Part shown: piece by piece, positions 44,139-52,845 of the stretch
Numbering within the stretch: position 1 is the stretch's first letter
Layout: each line of letters begins with the position of its first letter
Source of the DNA: Saprospiraceae bacterium
GTDB lineage: Bacteria; Bacteroidota; Bacteroidia; Chitinophagales; Saprospiraceae
NCBI GenBank assembly: GCA_020631135.1
Contig: JAHDHU010000004.1
Location: forward strand, 1-64,000
DNA: 64,000 nt
Direction: 5' to 3'
The notes under the pieces: model-generated
Seen by the model: the letters and a program-made list of their open reading frames with translations, nothing else
What the model was told of the DNA's origin: nothing
Database searches by the model: none
Program-made: the position numbers and the translations under genes

Positions 44139-44713
44139 ATGGAAACCATTATGATCAAAATTGCAATCGACTTTAAATCTTTTTGCCCTTTATAATCATA
44201 GTATTTTTTCATTTCTTTCAATGCGTATCTTACCCTTGTCTTTACAGTTCCAAGCGGTAAGTTTAGTGCTTCTGATGCTTCTTTAAATGTAAATGCCTTA
44301 AAATATATCAATTCGATCACATCAATATATTTTTTATCCAAATTCTTTAAAACACCCTTAATATCTAATGTTTCATAATTACTTTGAATACTAGGATCTA
44401 TTTTGAACTGATCTTTATAGTCCATCAATCGATTCGTTCTTTCACCTTTTAAATTGAGCGTATTTAAAGTCGTATTTCTTGCTATTTGATACAGCCATGT
44501 AAACAGTTTGGATTTCGCAGGATCAAATTTTTCAGCATTGTTCCAAAGTTTAAGAAAGACCTCTTGTAGGATCTCTTCGGATAATTGTTCGTTTTTAGTC
44601 ATCCTAAGAATCAATCCAAATAATGGCCGACTGTATTTATCATAGAGTTTTTCAAAAGCTCTTTGATCTTTGGCCTTTAATCTTTGAACAATATGTTTTT
44701 CCGAATCAAACAT
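44126..44713 (-). CDS. ECF sigma factor, SigK/RpoE-like
   Basis: 195 residues with region 2 (SEEILQEVFLKLWNNAEKFD, LFTWLYQIARNTTLNTLNLK) and region 4 (VIELIYFKAFTFKEASEALN, PLGTVKTRVRYALKEMKKYY). The last ~14 residues are hydrophobic (IAILIIMVSIWI). Overlap with the RskA-like gene indicates a sigma/anti-sigma pair. The fasciclin gene is divergent 148 bp away and could be a target. Just upstream on the minus strand AACCTTTG is one mismatch away from the standard -7 element. Confidence 0.9.
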   Translation of the reverse strand: MFDSEKHIVQRLKAKDQRAFEKLYDKYSRPLFGLILRMTKNEQLSEEILQEVFLKLWNNAEKFDPAKSKLFTWLYQIARNTTLNTLNLKGERTNRLMDYKDQFKIDPSIQSNYETLDIKGVLKNLDKKYIDVIELIYFKAFTFKEASEALNLPLGTVKTRVRYALKEMKKYYDYKGQKDLKSIAILIIMVSIWIG

Positions 44714-44861
44714 TTATGACTGGTCAACATTGATTTGAGTCAAAGGTTCATCTCACGATTTAAAAAAAATATGATCAGGAAAAATCCAAATTGAAAAAAT
44801 GGCGGTAATACAGATTGACAATAATTAATCATGATGTATTTACATCACTAAAATTTAGAAA

Positions 44862-45422
44862 ATGAAAATTTTAAAGTTTGTTTTATTCACTTGTTGTTTT
44901 TTCACCCTTTCAAATGCAATTGCTCAATGCGGTTCTAATAAAAAAGCACATCAGGCATCTTACAGCAGTCATACTTCAAATACAGTTGTTGACATTGCAT
45001 TAGAATCAGAAATTCATAAAACACTGGTAGCTGCATTAAAAGCAGCGGACCTAGTTGAAGCGCTTCAAGATGATGGACCATTCACTGTTTTTGCTCCAAC
45101 AGATAACGCCTTTGGAAAAATACCAAGTACAACTTTAAACAACTTATTACAAGCTTCGCAAAAAAAAGCGTTGCAAAACATACTTACCTACCACGTTATA
45201 CCCGCTGAAGTTACTGCTTCAACTTTGTTAACTGCCATCGAAGCAAGTGGAGGTGCTTATACCATCAAAACTTTAAGTGGTGGTAACCTAATCGCAAAAG
45301 TTTTAAATAACGAAGCTGTTTTAGAAGATGAAAAAGGAAATATTGCAATAATTCGCAATACAGATCTTAAGGCCGGCAACGGAATAATCCATGTGATAGA
45401 TAGCGTGGTACTTCCGAAATAA
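44862..45422 (+). CDS. exported fasciclin (FAS1) domain protein
   Basis: A signal peptide (FVLFTCCFFTLSNAIAQC) precedes a single FAS1 domain covering residues ~45-186: VVDIALESEIHKTLVAALKA, the H1 motif FTVFAPTDNAF, ILTYHVIP, and the H2-type end GIIHVIDSVVLP. FAS1 domains mediate adhesion or ligand binding outside the cell. Monodomain secreted forms are common in Bacteroidota and often lie beside an ECF sigma/anti-sigma pair, as here. Confidence 0.93.
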   Translation: MKILKFVLFTCCFFTLSNAIAQCGSNKKAHQASYSSHTSNTVVDIALESEIHKTLVAALKAADLVEALQDDGPFTVFAPTDNAFGKIPSTTLNNLLQASQKKALQNILTYHVIPAEVTASTLLTAIEASGGAYTIKTLSGGNLIAKVLNNEAVLEDEKGNIAIIRNTDLKAGNGIIHVIDSVVLPK

Positions 45423-45432
45423 AATATTTAAT

Positions 45433-45491
45433 AAGTTTAGGGTTTAGAGATTCATGACTTCGATAAATAGAAAATCTTAAACCCTAAACTT
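45433..45491. terminator. bidirectional terminator between fasciclin gene and gyrB
   Basis: A 14-bp perfect inverted repeat (45433-45446 with 45478-45491) around a 31-base loop, followed on plus by TTTATTTAA and on minus by an A/U-rich tail. It lies between two convergent genes and can serve both. Confidence 0.7.
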
Positions 45492-45511
45492 TTTATTTAA
45501 TGCATAAAATA

Positions 45512-47458
45512 CTAGGCATCAATATTTGCGTACTTCGCGTTTTCTTCGATAAACTGTCTTCTTGGGGGTACCTCATCACCCATTAATTTAGAAAAGGTAA
45601 TATCAGCACTTACGGCATCTTCGATCGTAACCTGTCTTAGGATTCGTTCATCCGGATTCATCGTTGTTACCCAAAGTTGTTCAGCATTCATTTCACCCAG
45701 ACCCTTATAACGTTGAATCTTAATACTGCCACTTTCATCTTTACTTCCTCCGTAAGCTTCAATAGCCTCTTGCCTTTCAGCCTCATCCCAACAATACCTA
45801 AATTGCTTTCCTTTCTTGACCATATATAACGGTGGCGTCGCAATGTAAACGTAACCTTGCTCAACCAAAGGTTTCATATATCTAAAGAAAAATGTCAAAA
45901 TCAAGGTTTGAATGTGACTACCATCGACATCGGCATCACACATAATGACGATCTTATGATACCTGAGTTTCTCAATATTTAAGTCTCTTTCACCATCATT
46001 TTCAACTATACTTACTCCTAAAGCGGTAAACATATTTTTGATCTCTTCATTTTCGTAGATCTTATGTTCCATTGCTTTTTCGACATTAAGTATTTTTCCC
46101 CGCAAGGGTAAAATAGCTTGAAACTTTCTATCCCTTCCTTGTTTAGCAGTACCACCTGCAGAATCACCCTCAACTAAGAATATTTCACTTTCACCAGGAT
46201 TTTTTGAACTACAATCTGATAACTTACCAGGAAGTCCAGATCCAGTCAGAACATTTTTTCTTTGGACCAACTCTCTAGCCTTTCTTGCAGCATGTCTTGC
46301 TGTTGCTGCTAAGATTACCTTATTAATGATGACTCGTGCCAACTTTGGATTCTCTTCTAGGAAGTTTTTCAGTGCTGTTCCCATTGCACGTGATACGATT
46401 CCAGACACCTCCGAATTTCCAAGTTCGCCTTTTGTCTGCCCTTTAAACTGAGGTTCTGGGACTTTCACAGAAACGATGGAAGTTAAACCTTCACGAAAAT
46501 CTTCACCAGAAATGGTAAACTTCAATTTGTTGAAGAATCCATTATCCTGACCATATTTGGTAAATTCTCTATTGACAGCTCTTCGAAAACCTGAAACATG
46601 CGTTCCACCTTCCCTTGTGTTTATATTGTTTACGAAGGAATAAATATTTTCTTTAAAGCTTGAGTTGTATTGCATCGCTACTTCTACCTCTACGTTATCT
46701 TCCTTACCCTTAACGTATATCGGTTCCTCGATAATCGGCGTTCTAGCTTGATCCAAATATTTAACAAACTCCTTTAATCCACCTTCAGAATAAAACGTTT
46801 CTTGCTTCGGTTTCCCTTCTTCTAAATGACGCATGTCCGTTAATGTCAGGGTAAGACCAGAATTTAGATATGACATCTCTCGAATTCTATTCGCTAAAAT
46901 ATCGTAACGATATTCCAATGTTTCGAAGATCTCACCATCTGGTTTAAAGCTGATATAAGTTCCAGTGATGTTAGTTTTACCAATTTCTTTTACATCCTCT
47001 TTGGGCTTACCGATAGAATACTCTTGCATAAAGACTTTACCCTCACGATGAACCTCAGCTTTTAAGTATGAGGACAATGCGTTAACACAAGAAACTCCCA
47101 CACCATGCAGACCACCAGAAACCTTATAAGTATCCTTGTCAAACTTTCCACCTGCGTGCAAAACAGTCATTACCACCTCCAATGCAGATTTTTTCAGTTT
47201 TTCGTGCATGCCAGTAGGAATACCCCTTCCATTATCCTTCACCGTAATGGAATTGTCTTCGTTGATAATTACATCAATTTGAGAACAATGACCAGCTAAA
47301 TGCTCATCAATAGAATTGTCAATAACCTCCCATACAAGATGATGTAAACCTTTCGAATCAGTAGACCCGATGTACATTCCAGGTCTTTTTCTTACCGCTT
47401 CTAATCCTTCTAGTGCAGTAATATTACTAGCACTATAATTCCCTTTTTTATCACTCAT
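45512..47458 (-). CDS. gyrB: DNA gyrase subunit B
   Basis: ATPase subunit of the type II topoisomerase that introduces negative supercoils. 648 residues: GHKL ATPase domain (EVIDNSIDEHLAGHC, NGRGIPTGMH, GGLHGVGVSCVNALS), transducer domain, Toprim (EGDSAGGTAKQGRDR, DADVDGSHI) and C-terminal QRYKGLGEMN. The length and the lack of the ~165-residue gammaproteobacterial insert are normal for Bacteroidota; ParE is less likely because of the opening SASNITALEGLEAVRKRPGM and overall fit. Single-gene unit with its own promoter. Confidence 0.95.
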   Translation of the reverse strand: MSDKKGNYSASNITALEGLEAVRKRPGMYIGSTDSKGLHHLVWEVIDNSIDEHLAGHCSQIDVIINEDNSITVKDNGRGIPTGMHEKLKKSALEVVMTVLHAGGKFDKDTYKVSGGLHGVGVSCVNALSSYLKAEVHREGKVFMQEYSIGKPKEDVKEIGKTNITGTYISFKPDGEIFETLEYRYDILANRIREMSYLNSGLTLTLTDMRHLEEGKPKQETFYSEGGLKEFVKYLDQARTPIIEEPIYVKGKEDNVEVEVAMQYNSSFKENIYSFVNNINTREGGTHVSGFRRAVNREFTKYGQDNGFFNKLKFTISGEDFREGLTSIVSVKVPEPQFKGQTKGELGNSEVSGIVSRAMGTALKNFLEENPKLARVIINKVILAATARHAARKARELVQRKNVLTGSGLPGKLSDCSSKNPGESEIFLVEGDSAGGTAKQGRDRKFQAILPLRGKILNVEKAMEHKIYENEEIKNMFTALGVSIVENDGERDLNIEKLRYHKIVIMCDADVDGSHIQTLILTFFFRYMKPLVEQGYVYIATPPLYMVKKGKQFRYCWDEAERQEAIEAYGGSKDESGSIKIQRYKGLGEMNAEQLWVTTMNPDERILRQVTIEDAVSADITFSKLMGDEVPPRRQFIEENAKYANIDA

Positions 47459-47481
47459 ATATTTCTTTCAAATTCAAGCTG

Positions 47482-47489
47482 CAAATGTA
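47482..47489 (-). promoter_or_regulatory. Bacteroidota-type -7 promoter element for gyrB
   Basis: On the minus strand TACATTTG, an exact TAnnTTTG match, ends 23 bases before the gyrB ATG. No perfect -33 element at the usual distance. Confidence 0.6.
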
Positions 47490-47639
47490 CTAAAATTTAA
47501 GCCTAAAAACGACCTTAAGCTAATGTATAACTCATTAATAATGAGGGATTTTTGGAGTAATTTTTACAAGTGAGGGCTATAATTATAAATCTCATTAAAT
47601 TGAGTTTAAAATTTACTTTCAGACAGTTTAAAATACCAA

Positions 47640-47647
47640 TATATTTG
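47640..47647 (+). promoter_or_regulatory. Bacteroidota-type -7 promoter element for tsaE
   Basis: TATATTTG matches TAnnTTTG; a TTTC (one off TTTG) lies 19 bases upstream at 47617-47620. The element ends only 9 bases before the ATG at 47657, implying a very short 5' leader and arguing against the longer open frame that begins at 47570. Confidence 0.6.
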
Positions 47648-47656
47648 GTGCCTGAA

Positions 47657-48067
47657 ATGAAGGAATTTATAATAAACCAAGAAGCTGAATTGGAAGAATT
47701 CGCTAAAGAAATTTTCTCCATCAGCAATCACAAAATTTTTCTTTTAACTGGTGATTTAGGCAGTGGCAAAACCAGTTTTACCAAAGCAATGGTTCCTTTA
47801 TTAAAATGTCAAGATTCAGCCCACAGTCCTACTTTTTCGATCATCAATGAATACGAGGCAAATGGCAATGCTATTTATCATATAGATCTTTATAGAATGC
47901 AATCGCTAGAGGAAGTGATGGCCATTGGTATAGAAGATTATTTGTATAGCAATAACTACTGTTTTATCGAATGGCCAGAAATTATTCGATCTATCGTTCC
48001 TAATGAACATCACAGCTTAGATTTTCATATCTTGGAAGACAACAAACGGAAAATAATTTTTTCATAA
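47657..48067 (+). CDS. tsaE: tRNA threonylcarbamoyladenosine biosynthesis ATPase TsaE
   Basis: A small P-loop protein that works with TsaB and TsaD in making t6A at position 37 of ANN-decoding tRNAs. Walker A is GDLGSGKTSFTKA near residue 36, followed by the family's HSPTFSIINEYE and IYHIDLYRM, and a late FIEWPEII. I use the ATG at 47657 (136 residues); the frame is open 29 codons further upstream, but that part lies over the promoter and is not family-like. Followed 10 bp later by ald, an arrangement common in Bacteroidota. Confidence 0.93.
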   Translation: MKEFIINQEAELEEFAKEIFSISNHKIFLLTGDLGSGKTSFTKAMVPLLKCQDSAHSPTFSIINEYEANGNAIYHIDLYRMQSLEEVMAIGIEDYLYSNNYCFIEWPEIIRSIVPNEHHSLDFHILEDNKRKIIFS

Positions 48068-48077
48068 AACAACTGAT

Positions 48078-49307
48078 ATGAGCGATTTTGGAAAGAAAAT
48101 TACTTTTTCTGATTTCTTTTCAGAAGGTCAATTTGAAACTCAAGTTGAAACCTTAGCCGTGAGTAAAAAAAAGGGGTCTCTCTCAATAGGAGTTCCATCA
48201 GAAATAACCCTTTCTGAAAATCGTATTCCATTGGTTCCCAATTCCATTAGAACCTTAGTAGGATATGGACATAAAGTTGTAATAGAATCTGGAGCAGGAG
48301 AAAAAGCACATTTCTCTGATCATGATTACTCCGAAGCAGGAGCACTGGTCGTTCACAGTAAAGAAGAGGTTTTTAAATGCAATGTTATTCTCAAAATAGC
48401 ACCGCCTACCTTAGATGAAATTGATTTATTTTCTTCAGATCAAATTCTCATTTCTCCTTTACAGATTCCAATACTCTCAGATGAATACCTGCAAAAATTA
48501 AAACAAAAGAAAGTCATCGCCTTAGCGATGGAATATTTAAAGTCGGATGATGGTTATTTTCCGATCGTTAGGATCATGAGCGAAATTGCTGGGATGGAAT
48601 CCATCTTAACTGCAGCAGAAATACTATCTAAATCTAATGGGGGAAGAGGAACCTTACTAGGTGGTATTTCTGGAATTCCCCCTGCTAAAGTAGTTATTCT
48701 TGGGGCTGGCGTGGTTGGAGAGTTTGCGACCAAAACAGCTTTAGGTTTAGGGGCATCCGTCAGAGTCTTCGACAATGATATTTCCAAATTGATGAGATTA
48801 CAATCTCAAGTTGGGAGACAACTACATACTTCGGTAATAAATCCTGTTTACTTAGGTTACCAATTGGTTAGTGCAGACGTAGTGATTGGAGCAATGCATT
48901 CACAATTGGGACGCACTCCGATCATAGTAACCGAAGAAATGGTTAGCAAAATGAAAGAAGGGTCGGTTATCGTAGACATTAGTATTGACCAAGGTGGAAT
49001 TTTTGAAACCTCAGAAATGCGAACTCTAGATAATCCTACTTTTAAAAAGCATGGTGTGATTCATTATTGTGTACCTAATATTGCCTCAAAAGTTTCTAGA
49101 ACTGGATCGATCGCTGTAAGCAATATTATGACACCTTTATTGTTACGAGCAGGAGCATCGCTCAACATAGAATCCTTACTTTATAAAAGTAAAGGAATCA
49201 GACATGGTGTTTATGTCTATAAAGGTTGTTTAACCAACGAATATTTGAGTAAAAGATTTGGTATGAAATACATTAGTCTTGACCTCCTCTTGACCAGTAA
49301 TCTCTAA
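48078..49307 (+). CDS. ald: alanine dehydrogenase
   Basis: Interconverts L-alanine and pyruvate with NAD and ammonia. 409 residues; the N-terminal substrate domain shows GVPSEITLSENRIPLVPNSI (normally KEIKxxExRV), and the Rossmann motif VILGAGVVGEFA lies near the middle with a following acidic residue (VFDND). Later DISIDQGGIFETS is typical of the family. An extra ~30-residue N-terminal segment is seen in Bacteroidota homologues. Same operon as tsaE; ends ~60 bp before the ileS promoter. Confidence 0.9.
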   Translation: MSDFGKKITFSDFFSEGQFETQVETLAVSKKKGSLSIGVPSEITLSENRIPLVPNSIRTLVGYGHKVVIESGAGEKAHFSDHDYSEAGALVVHSKEEVFKCNVILKIAPPTLDEIDLFSSDQILISPLQIPILSDEYLQKLKQKKVIALAMEYLKSDDGYFPIVRIMSEIAGMESILTAAEILSKSNGGRGTLLGGISGIPPAKVVILGAGVVGEFATKTALGLGASVRVFDNDISKLMRLQSQVGRQLHTSVINPVYLGYQLVSADVVIGAMHSQLGRTPIIVTEEMVSKMKEGSVIVDISIDQGGIFETSEMRTLDNPTFKKHGVIHYCVPNIASKVSRTGSIAVSNIMTPLLLRAGASLNIESLLYKSKGIRHGVYVYKGCLTNEYLSKRFGMKYISLDLLLTSNL

Positions 49308-49364
49308 GACTTACGGTTCTGCTTCTCGATAAAAATTGAATTTCGTTTAAATTCAACAATACCT

Positions 49365-49372
49365 TACTTTTG
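49365..49372 (+). promoter_or_regulatory. Bacteroidota-type -7 promoter element for the ileS leader
   Basis: TACTTTTG matches TAnnTTTG exactly, with TTTCG (close to TTTG) 19 bases upstream at 49341-49345. The element ends 5 bases before the GTG of the leader reading frame, so the leader mRNA would begin at or within a few bases of that start codon. Confidence 0.65.
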
Positions 49373-49377
49373 CAATC

Positions 49378-49428
49378 GTGAGTATCGATATTATAGATAT
49401 TATAATTATTAGAAAGAATCATCCTTAA
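49378..49428 (+). CDS. isoleucine-rich leader peptide of ileS attenuator
   Basis: A 16-codon frame starting with GTG and ending in TAA; the peptide reads VSIDIIDIIIIRKNHP (first residue Met when initiated). Seven of 16 codons are isoleucine (ATC, ATT, ATA), with four in a row at 49399-49410. It lies directly after a TAnnTTTG promoter and ahead of a terminator hairpin in front of ileS. I read it as the sensor of a ribosome-mediated attenuator: ribosomes stall at the Ile codons when charged tRNA-Ile is scarce. There is no room for a ribosome-binding site, so translation would be nearly leaderless. AT-rich DNA makes Ile codons common, which is the main reason for caution. Confidence 0.7.
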   Translation: MSIDIIDIIIIRKNHP

Positions 49429-49484
49429 TCGGAAGAGTAAATATTATTTAAAAGCTCCGACGATTTAGTTGGAGCTTTTTTTTT
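49429..49484 (+). promoter_or_regulatory. ileS transcription attenuator (antiterminator segment plus intrinsic terminator)
   Basis: The terminator is an 11-bp stem with one G-U pair (49451-49461 with 49468-49478) around a six-base loop, running into nine T residues (49476-49484) and ending 13 bases before the ileS ATG. Immediately after the leader stop codon, TCGGA (49429-49433) can pair with TCCGA (49455-49459) in the 5' arm, which would block the terminator. A ribosome at the leader stop codon would cover TCGGA and allow termination; one stalled on the Ile codons would leave it free. The alternative pairing is short, so the antiterminator part is less certain than the terminator. Confidence 0.72.
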
Positions 49485-49497
49485 GAAGTTGATAGCA

Positions 49498-52400
49498 ATG
49501 AGCAAATACAAAGAATACAAACACCTGGACCTTCCTTCGATAGATAAAGAAATGTTGAAGTTTTGGGAAGATCAAAATATTTTCCAAAAAAGTGTGGATC
49601 AGAAGCCTGATTCTAAACCATTCGTGTTTTACGAAGGTCCACCTTCGGCAAATGGTAAACCAGGAATTCACCACGTGATGGCTAGAGCAGTCAAAGATCT
49701 CTTTTGCCGATACCAAACTATGAAAGGACATCGAGTCGAGAGAAAAGGAGGTTGGGATACTCATGGCCTACCAATCGAATTAAGTGTAGAAAAAGAACTG
49801 GGAATCACCAAAGAGGATATTGGCACTAAAATCTCTGTTGACGAATACAACCAACAATGCCGAACCACGGTAATGAGATATAAAGATCTATGGGATGACA
49901 TCACTCGAAAAATGGGTTACTGGGTTGATTTAGACAATCCTTACATCACATTCGAAAACAATTACATTGAATCTGTTTGGCATTTGCTAAAAAAACTATA
50001 CGACAAAAATTTACTTTACAAAGGCTACACGATACAACCATTTTCTCCTGCAGCCGGAACAGGTTTAAGTTCACATGAATTAAATCAGCCTGGATGCTAC
50101 AGAGACGTGAAGGATACATCTGCAGTAGCTCAATTTAAAATTAAGAAATCTGAAAAATCTGAATTTCTTTTTGACGGTGTAGAAACAGGTGATCTATTTT
50201 TTATTGCTTGGACGACGACACCTTGGACATTGCCCTCTAATACTGCATTAGCCGTTGGTAAAAAAATAGACTACTTGAGGGTTAAAACTTACAATCCTTA
50301 TACTAAAGAACCTGTTAATATTATTCTTGCTAAAGCTTTACTTGGCAAATGGTTTAAGCCGGAGCAAGCTGAAATAGATTTTGACAGTTATTCAACTGAT
50401 GATAAACTGATTCCCTATTGTATAACTGGTGAATATAAGGGTGAAGCCTTTGAATTGATCGAGTACGAACAACTTCTGCCTTATGTGCAACCAGAAGACG
50501 GTGATGCCTTTAAAGTGCTACTGGGAGATTTTGTATCGACGGAAGATGGTACCGGGATAGTTCATTTAGCTCCTTCATTCGGGGCCGATGACATGAGAGT
50601 CGCTACGAAATATGGGATCGGTTCTTTGACACTCGTAGATAAACAAGGAAAGTTTGTTGATGCCGTCACCGATTTTGCAGGACGTTATGTTAAGGATTAT
50701 AAAGACGAGGGTGACGCATACGCGAATGTAGATGTAGATATTTCTATAAAATTGAAAACGGAAAACAAAGCATTCAACGTCCAGAAGTATAGCCATAATT
50801 ATCCTCATTGTTGGAGAACAGACAAACCAATTCTATACTACCCACTTGATAGTTGGTTTATTAAAGCTTCTTCTGTAAAAGAAAGAATGCAAGAGCTCAA
50901 TAAAACTATCAATTGGAAGCCTGCGCATACGGGTGAAAAACGTTTTGGAAACTGGTTAGAAAACCTTCAAGATTGGAATCTCTCCAGATCGCGATATTGG
51001 GGAATCCCATTACCCATCTGGAGAACCACTGATGGAGAGCAAGAAAAATGCATTGGTTCAATTGAAGATTTAGAAAAAGAAATAGAACTTGCCAATCATC
51101 AATTGGGCCTAAATCAAGTTGCTCCTAAAGATCTCCATCGACCATATATTGATGATGTCGTTTTGGTCTCAGATGATGGTCAAAAGATGGTGAGAGAATT
51201 GGACCTCATCGATGTTTGGTTTGATAGTGGCTCAATGCCGTATGCACAGTGGCATGCACCTTTCGAAAATGAAGATAAATTCAAACAAAACTTCCCTGCT
51301 GATTTTATCGCCGAGGGTGTGGATCAAACCAGAGGATGGTTTTATACTTTGCACGCAATAGCGACTATGGTATATGACAGTGTTGCCTACAAAAATGTTG
51401 TTTCCAACGGATTGGTATTGGATAAAAATGGGGTAAAAATGTCAAAGAGACTGGGCAATGCAATTGACCCATTCGATACTTTAGCCACATATGGCGCCGA
51501 TGCAACCAGATGGTATATGATCTCAAATGCTCCACCATGGGATAATCTAAAATTTGATCTTGAAGGAGTTGAAGAAGTGCGAAGAAAGTTTTTTGGCACT
51601 TTATATAATACGTATTCTTTCTTTTCGCTTTACGCGAATATAGATGGCTTTAATTACAGTGAAAAACAAGTCCCATTGGCCGAAAGGCAAGAAATTGATC
51701 GATGGATCATCTCAAAATTAAATTCGCTAATTAAGGAAGTCGATGAGGATTATGCCGCCTATGAGCCTACTTCGGCTACAAGAAAAATTCAATCTTTCGT
51801 TGAAGATCATTTGAGTAACTGGTATGTAAGATTATGTCGTAGAAGATTTTGGAAAGGTGAATACACTACAGACAAGATTGCTGCATATCAAACCTTATAC
51901 GAATGCATGAACGCAATTTCTAAAATGATGGCTCCTGTAGCTCCATTTTTCGCGGATTGGCTATACCGCAATCTAAACTTAGCAACACATTTAGAACAGC
52001 ATGAATCAGTCCACTTAGCCGATTTCAATAAATTTGACGAAAGTCTGATAGATAAAGCACTAGAGGAAAGAATGGATTATGCGCAAAGAATTTCCTCATT
52101 GGTACTCTCACTAAGGAAAAAAGAAAAACTTCGAGTAAGACAACCTTTACAAAAAATTCTTATTCCTGTTTTAAATGAAGGATTTCAATCTCAAGTAGAT
52201 GAGGTCAAAGATTTAATTTTAGCAGAAGTTAATATTAAGGATATCGAGTATCTATCAGATGATGATGGTTTTATCAAAAAGAAGGTGAAACCAAATTTTA
52301 AAACACTCGGTCGAAAATTGGGTAAAAACATGAAAACGGCAGCTGGAATCATTAGCCAGTTGGGACAAGAAGATATTGCTACAATAGAAAAAACGGGAAG

Positions 52401-52797
52401 TTTCGAATTAAGCATCGATGGTGAACAATTTAATCTTACACTTGAAGATTTTGAAATATCCTCAGATGATATACCTGGTTGGCAAGTGGCTAACGACCGC
52501 GATATAACAGTTGCTTTAGATATAGGTTTAACACCAGAATTACAAGCTGAAGGCACTGCCCGCGAAATTGTTAACCGCGTTCAGAACATCAGAAAATCTA
52601 AGGACTTTAATGTAACAGATAGGATCAAAGTTATTATTGGAGATCATGAAAAAATCCAAACAGCGATCAATCAATTTGGAGATTATGTTAAAAATGAGGT
52701 ATTGGCTGATGCAATCCTAATACAAGAGAACTCAGGTGAAGAATTCGATTTATATGATGAGATCAATGTAAATATCGACATCGAGAAGTCAAGTTAA
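49498..52797 (+). CDS. ileS: isoleucyl-tRNA synthetase, type 2-like, with GIHH signature
   Basis: Charges tRNA-Ile. 1099 residues from the ATG at 49498; a longer TTG start at 49483 would sit in the terminator U-tract and is rejected. The class I signature HIGH is replaced by GIHH at residues 56-59 (in ANGKPGIHHVM), while KMSKR is intact at 647-651. The editing domain is present (TTTPWTLPSNTALAVG). The C-terminal region lacks the Cys-rich zinc motif of type 1 bacterial enzymes and resembles the eukaryote-like type 2 form, which is usually less sensitive to mupirocin. Expression is probably controlled by the upstream attenuator. Confidence 0.96.
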   Translation: MSKYKEYKHLDLPSIDKEMLKFWEDQNIFQKSVDQKPDSKPFVFYEGPPSANGKPGIHHVMARAVKDLFCRYQTMKGHRVERKGGWDTHGLPIELSVEKELGITKEDIGTKISVDEYNQQCRTTVMRYKDLWDDITRKMGYWVDLDNPYITFENNYIESVWHLLKKLYDKNLLYKGYTIQPFSPAAGTGLSSHELNQPGCYRDVKDTSAVAQFKIKKSEKSEFLFDGVETGDLFFIAWTTTPWTLPSNTALAVGKKIDYLRVKTYNPYTKEPVNIILAKALLGKWFKPEQAEIDFDSYSTDDKLIPYCITGEYKGEAFELIEYEQLLPYVQPEDGDAFKVLLGDFVSTEDGTGIVHLAPSFGADDMRVATKYGIGSLTLVDKQGKFVDAVTDFAGRYVKDYKDEGDAYANVDVDISIKLKTENKAFNVQKYSHNYPHCWRTDKPILYYPLDSWFIKASSVKERMQELNKTINWKPAHTGEKRFGNWLENLQDWNLSRSRYWGIPLPIWRTTDGEQEKCIGSIEDLEKEIELANHQLGLNQVAPKDLHRPYIDDVVLVSDDGQKMVRELDLIDVWFDSGSMPYAQWHAPFENEDKFKQNFPADFIAEGVDQTRGWFYTLHAIATMVYDSVAYKNVVSNGLVLDKNGVKMSKRLGNAIDPFDTLATYGADATRWYMISNAPPWDNLKFDLEGVEEVRRKFFGTLYNTYSFFSLYANIDGFNYSEKQVPLAERQEIDRWIISKLNSLIKEVDEDYAAYEPTSATRKIQSFVEDHLSNWYVRLCRRRFWKGEYTTDKIAAYQTLYECMNAISKMMAPVAPFFADWLYRNLNLATHLEQHESVHLADFNKFDESLIDKALEERMDYAQRISSLVLSLRKKEKLRVRQPLQKILIPVLNEGFQSQVDEVKDLILAEVNIKDIEYLSDDDGFIKKKVKPNFKTLGRKLGKNMKTAAGIISQLGQEDIATIEKTGSFELSIDGEQFNLTLEDFEISSDDIPGWQVANDRDITVALDIGLTPELQAEGTAREIVNRVQNIRKSKDFNVTDRIKVIIGDHEKIQTAINQFGDYVKNEVLADAILIQENSGEEFDLYDEINVNIDIEKSS

Positions 52798-52845
52798 ACT
52801 TTGGAACTTTTAGGTAGCATTTATAGATAATAATGGCTTACAGGA

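Noticed and set aside
49378-49484. T-box riboswitch in front of ileS
   Set aside because: No T-box consensus (AGGGTGGNACCGCG) or specifier-loop structure is present, and a leader peptide with Ile codons explains the terminator better.
49483-49497. TTG start for ileS five codons upstream of the ATG
   Set aside because: It lies in the U-tract of the terminator and adds residues not typical for the family; ATG 49498 is the better start.
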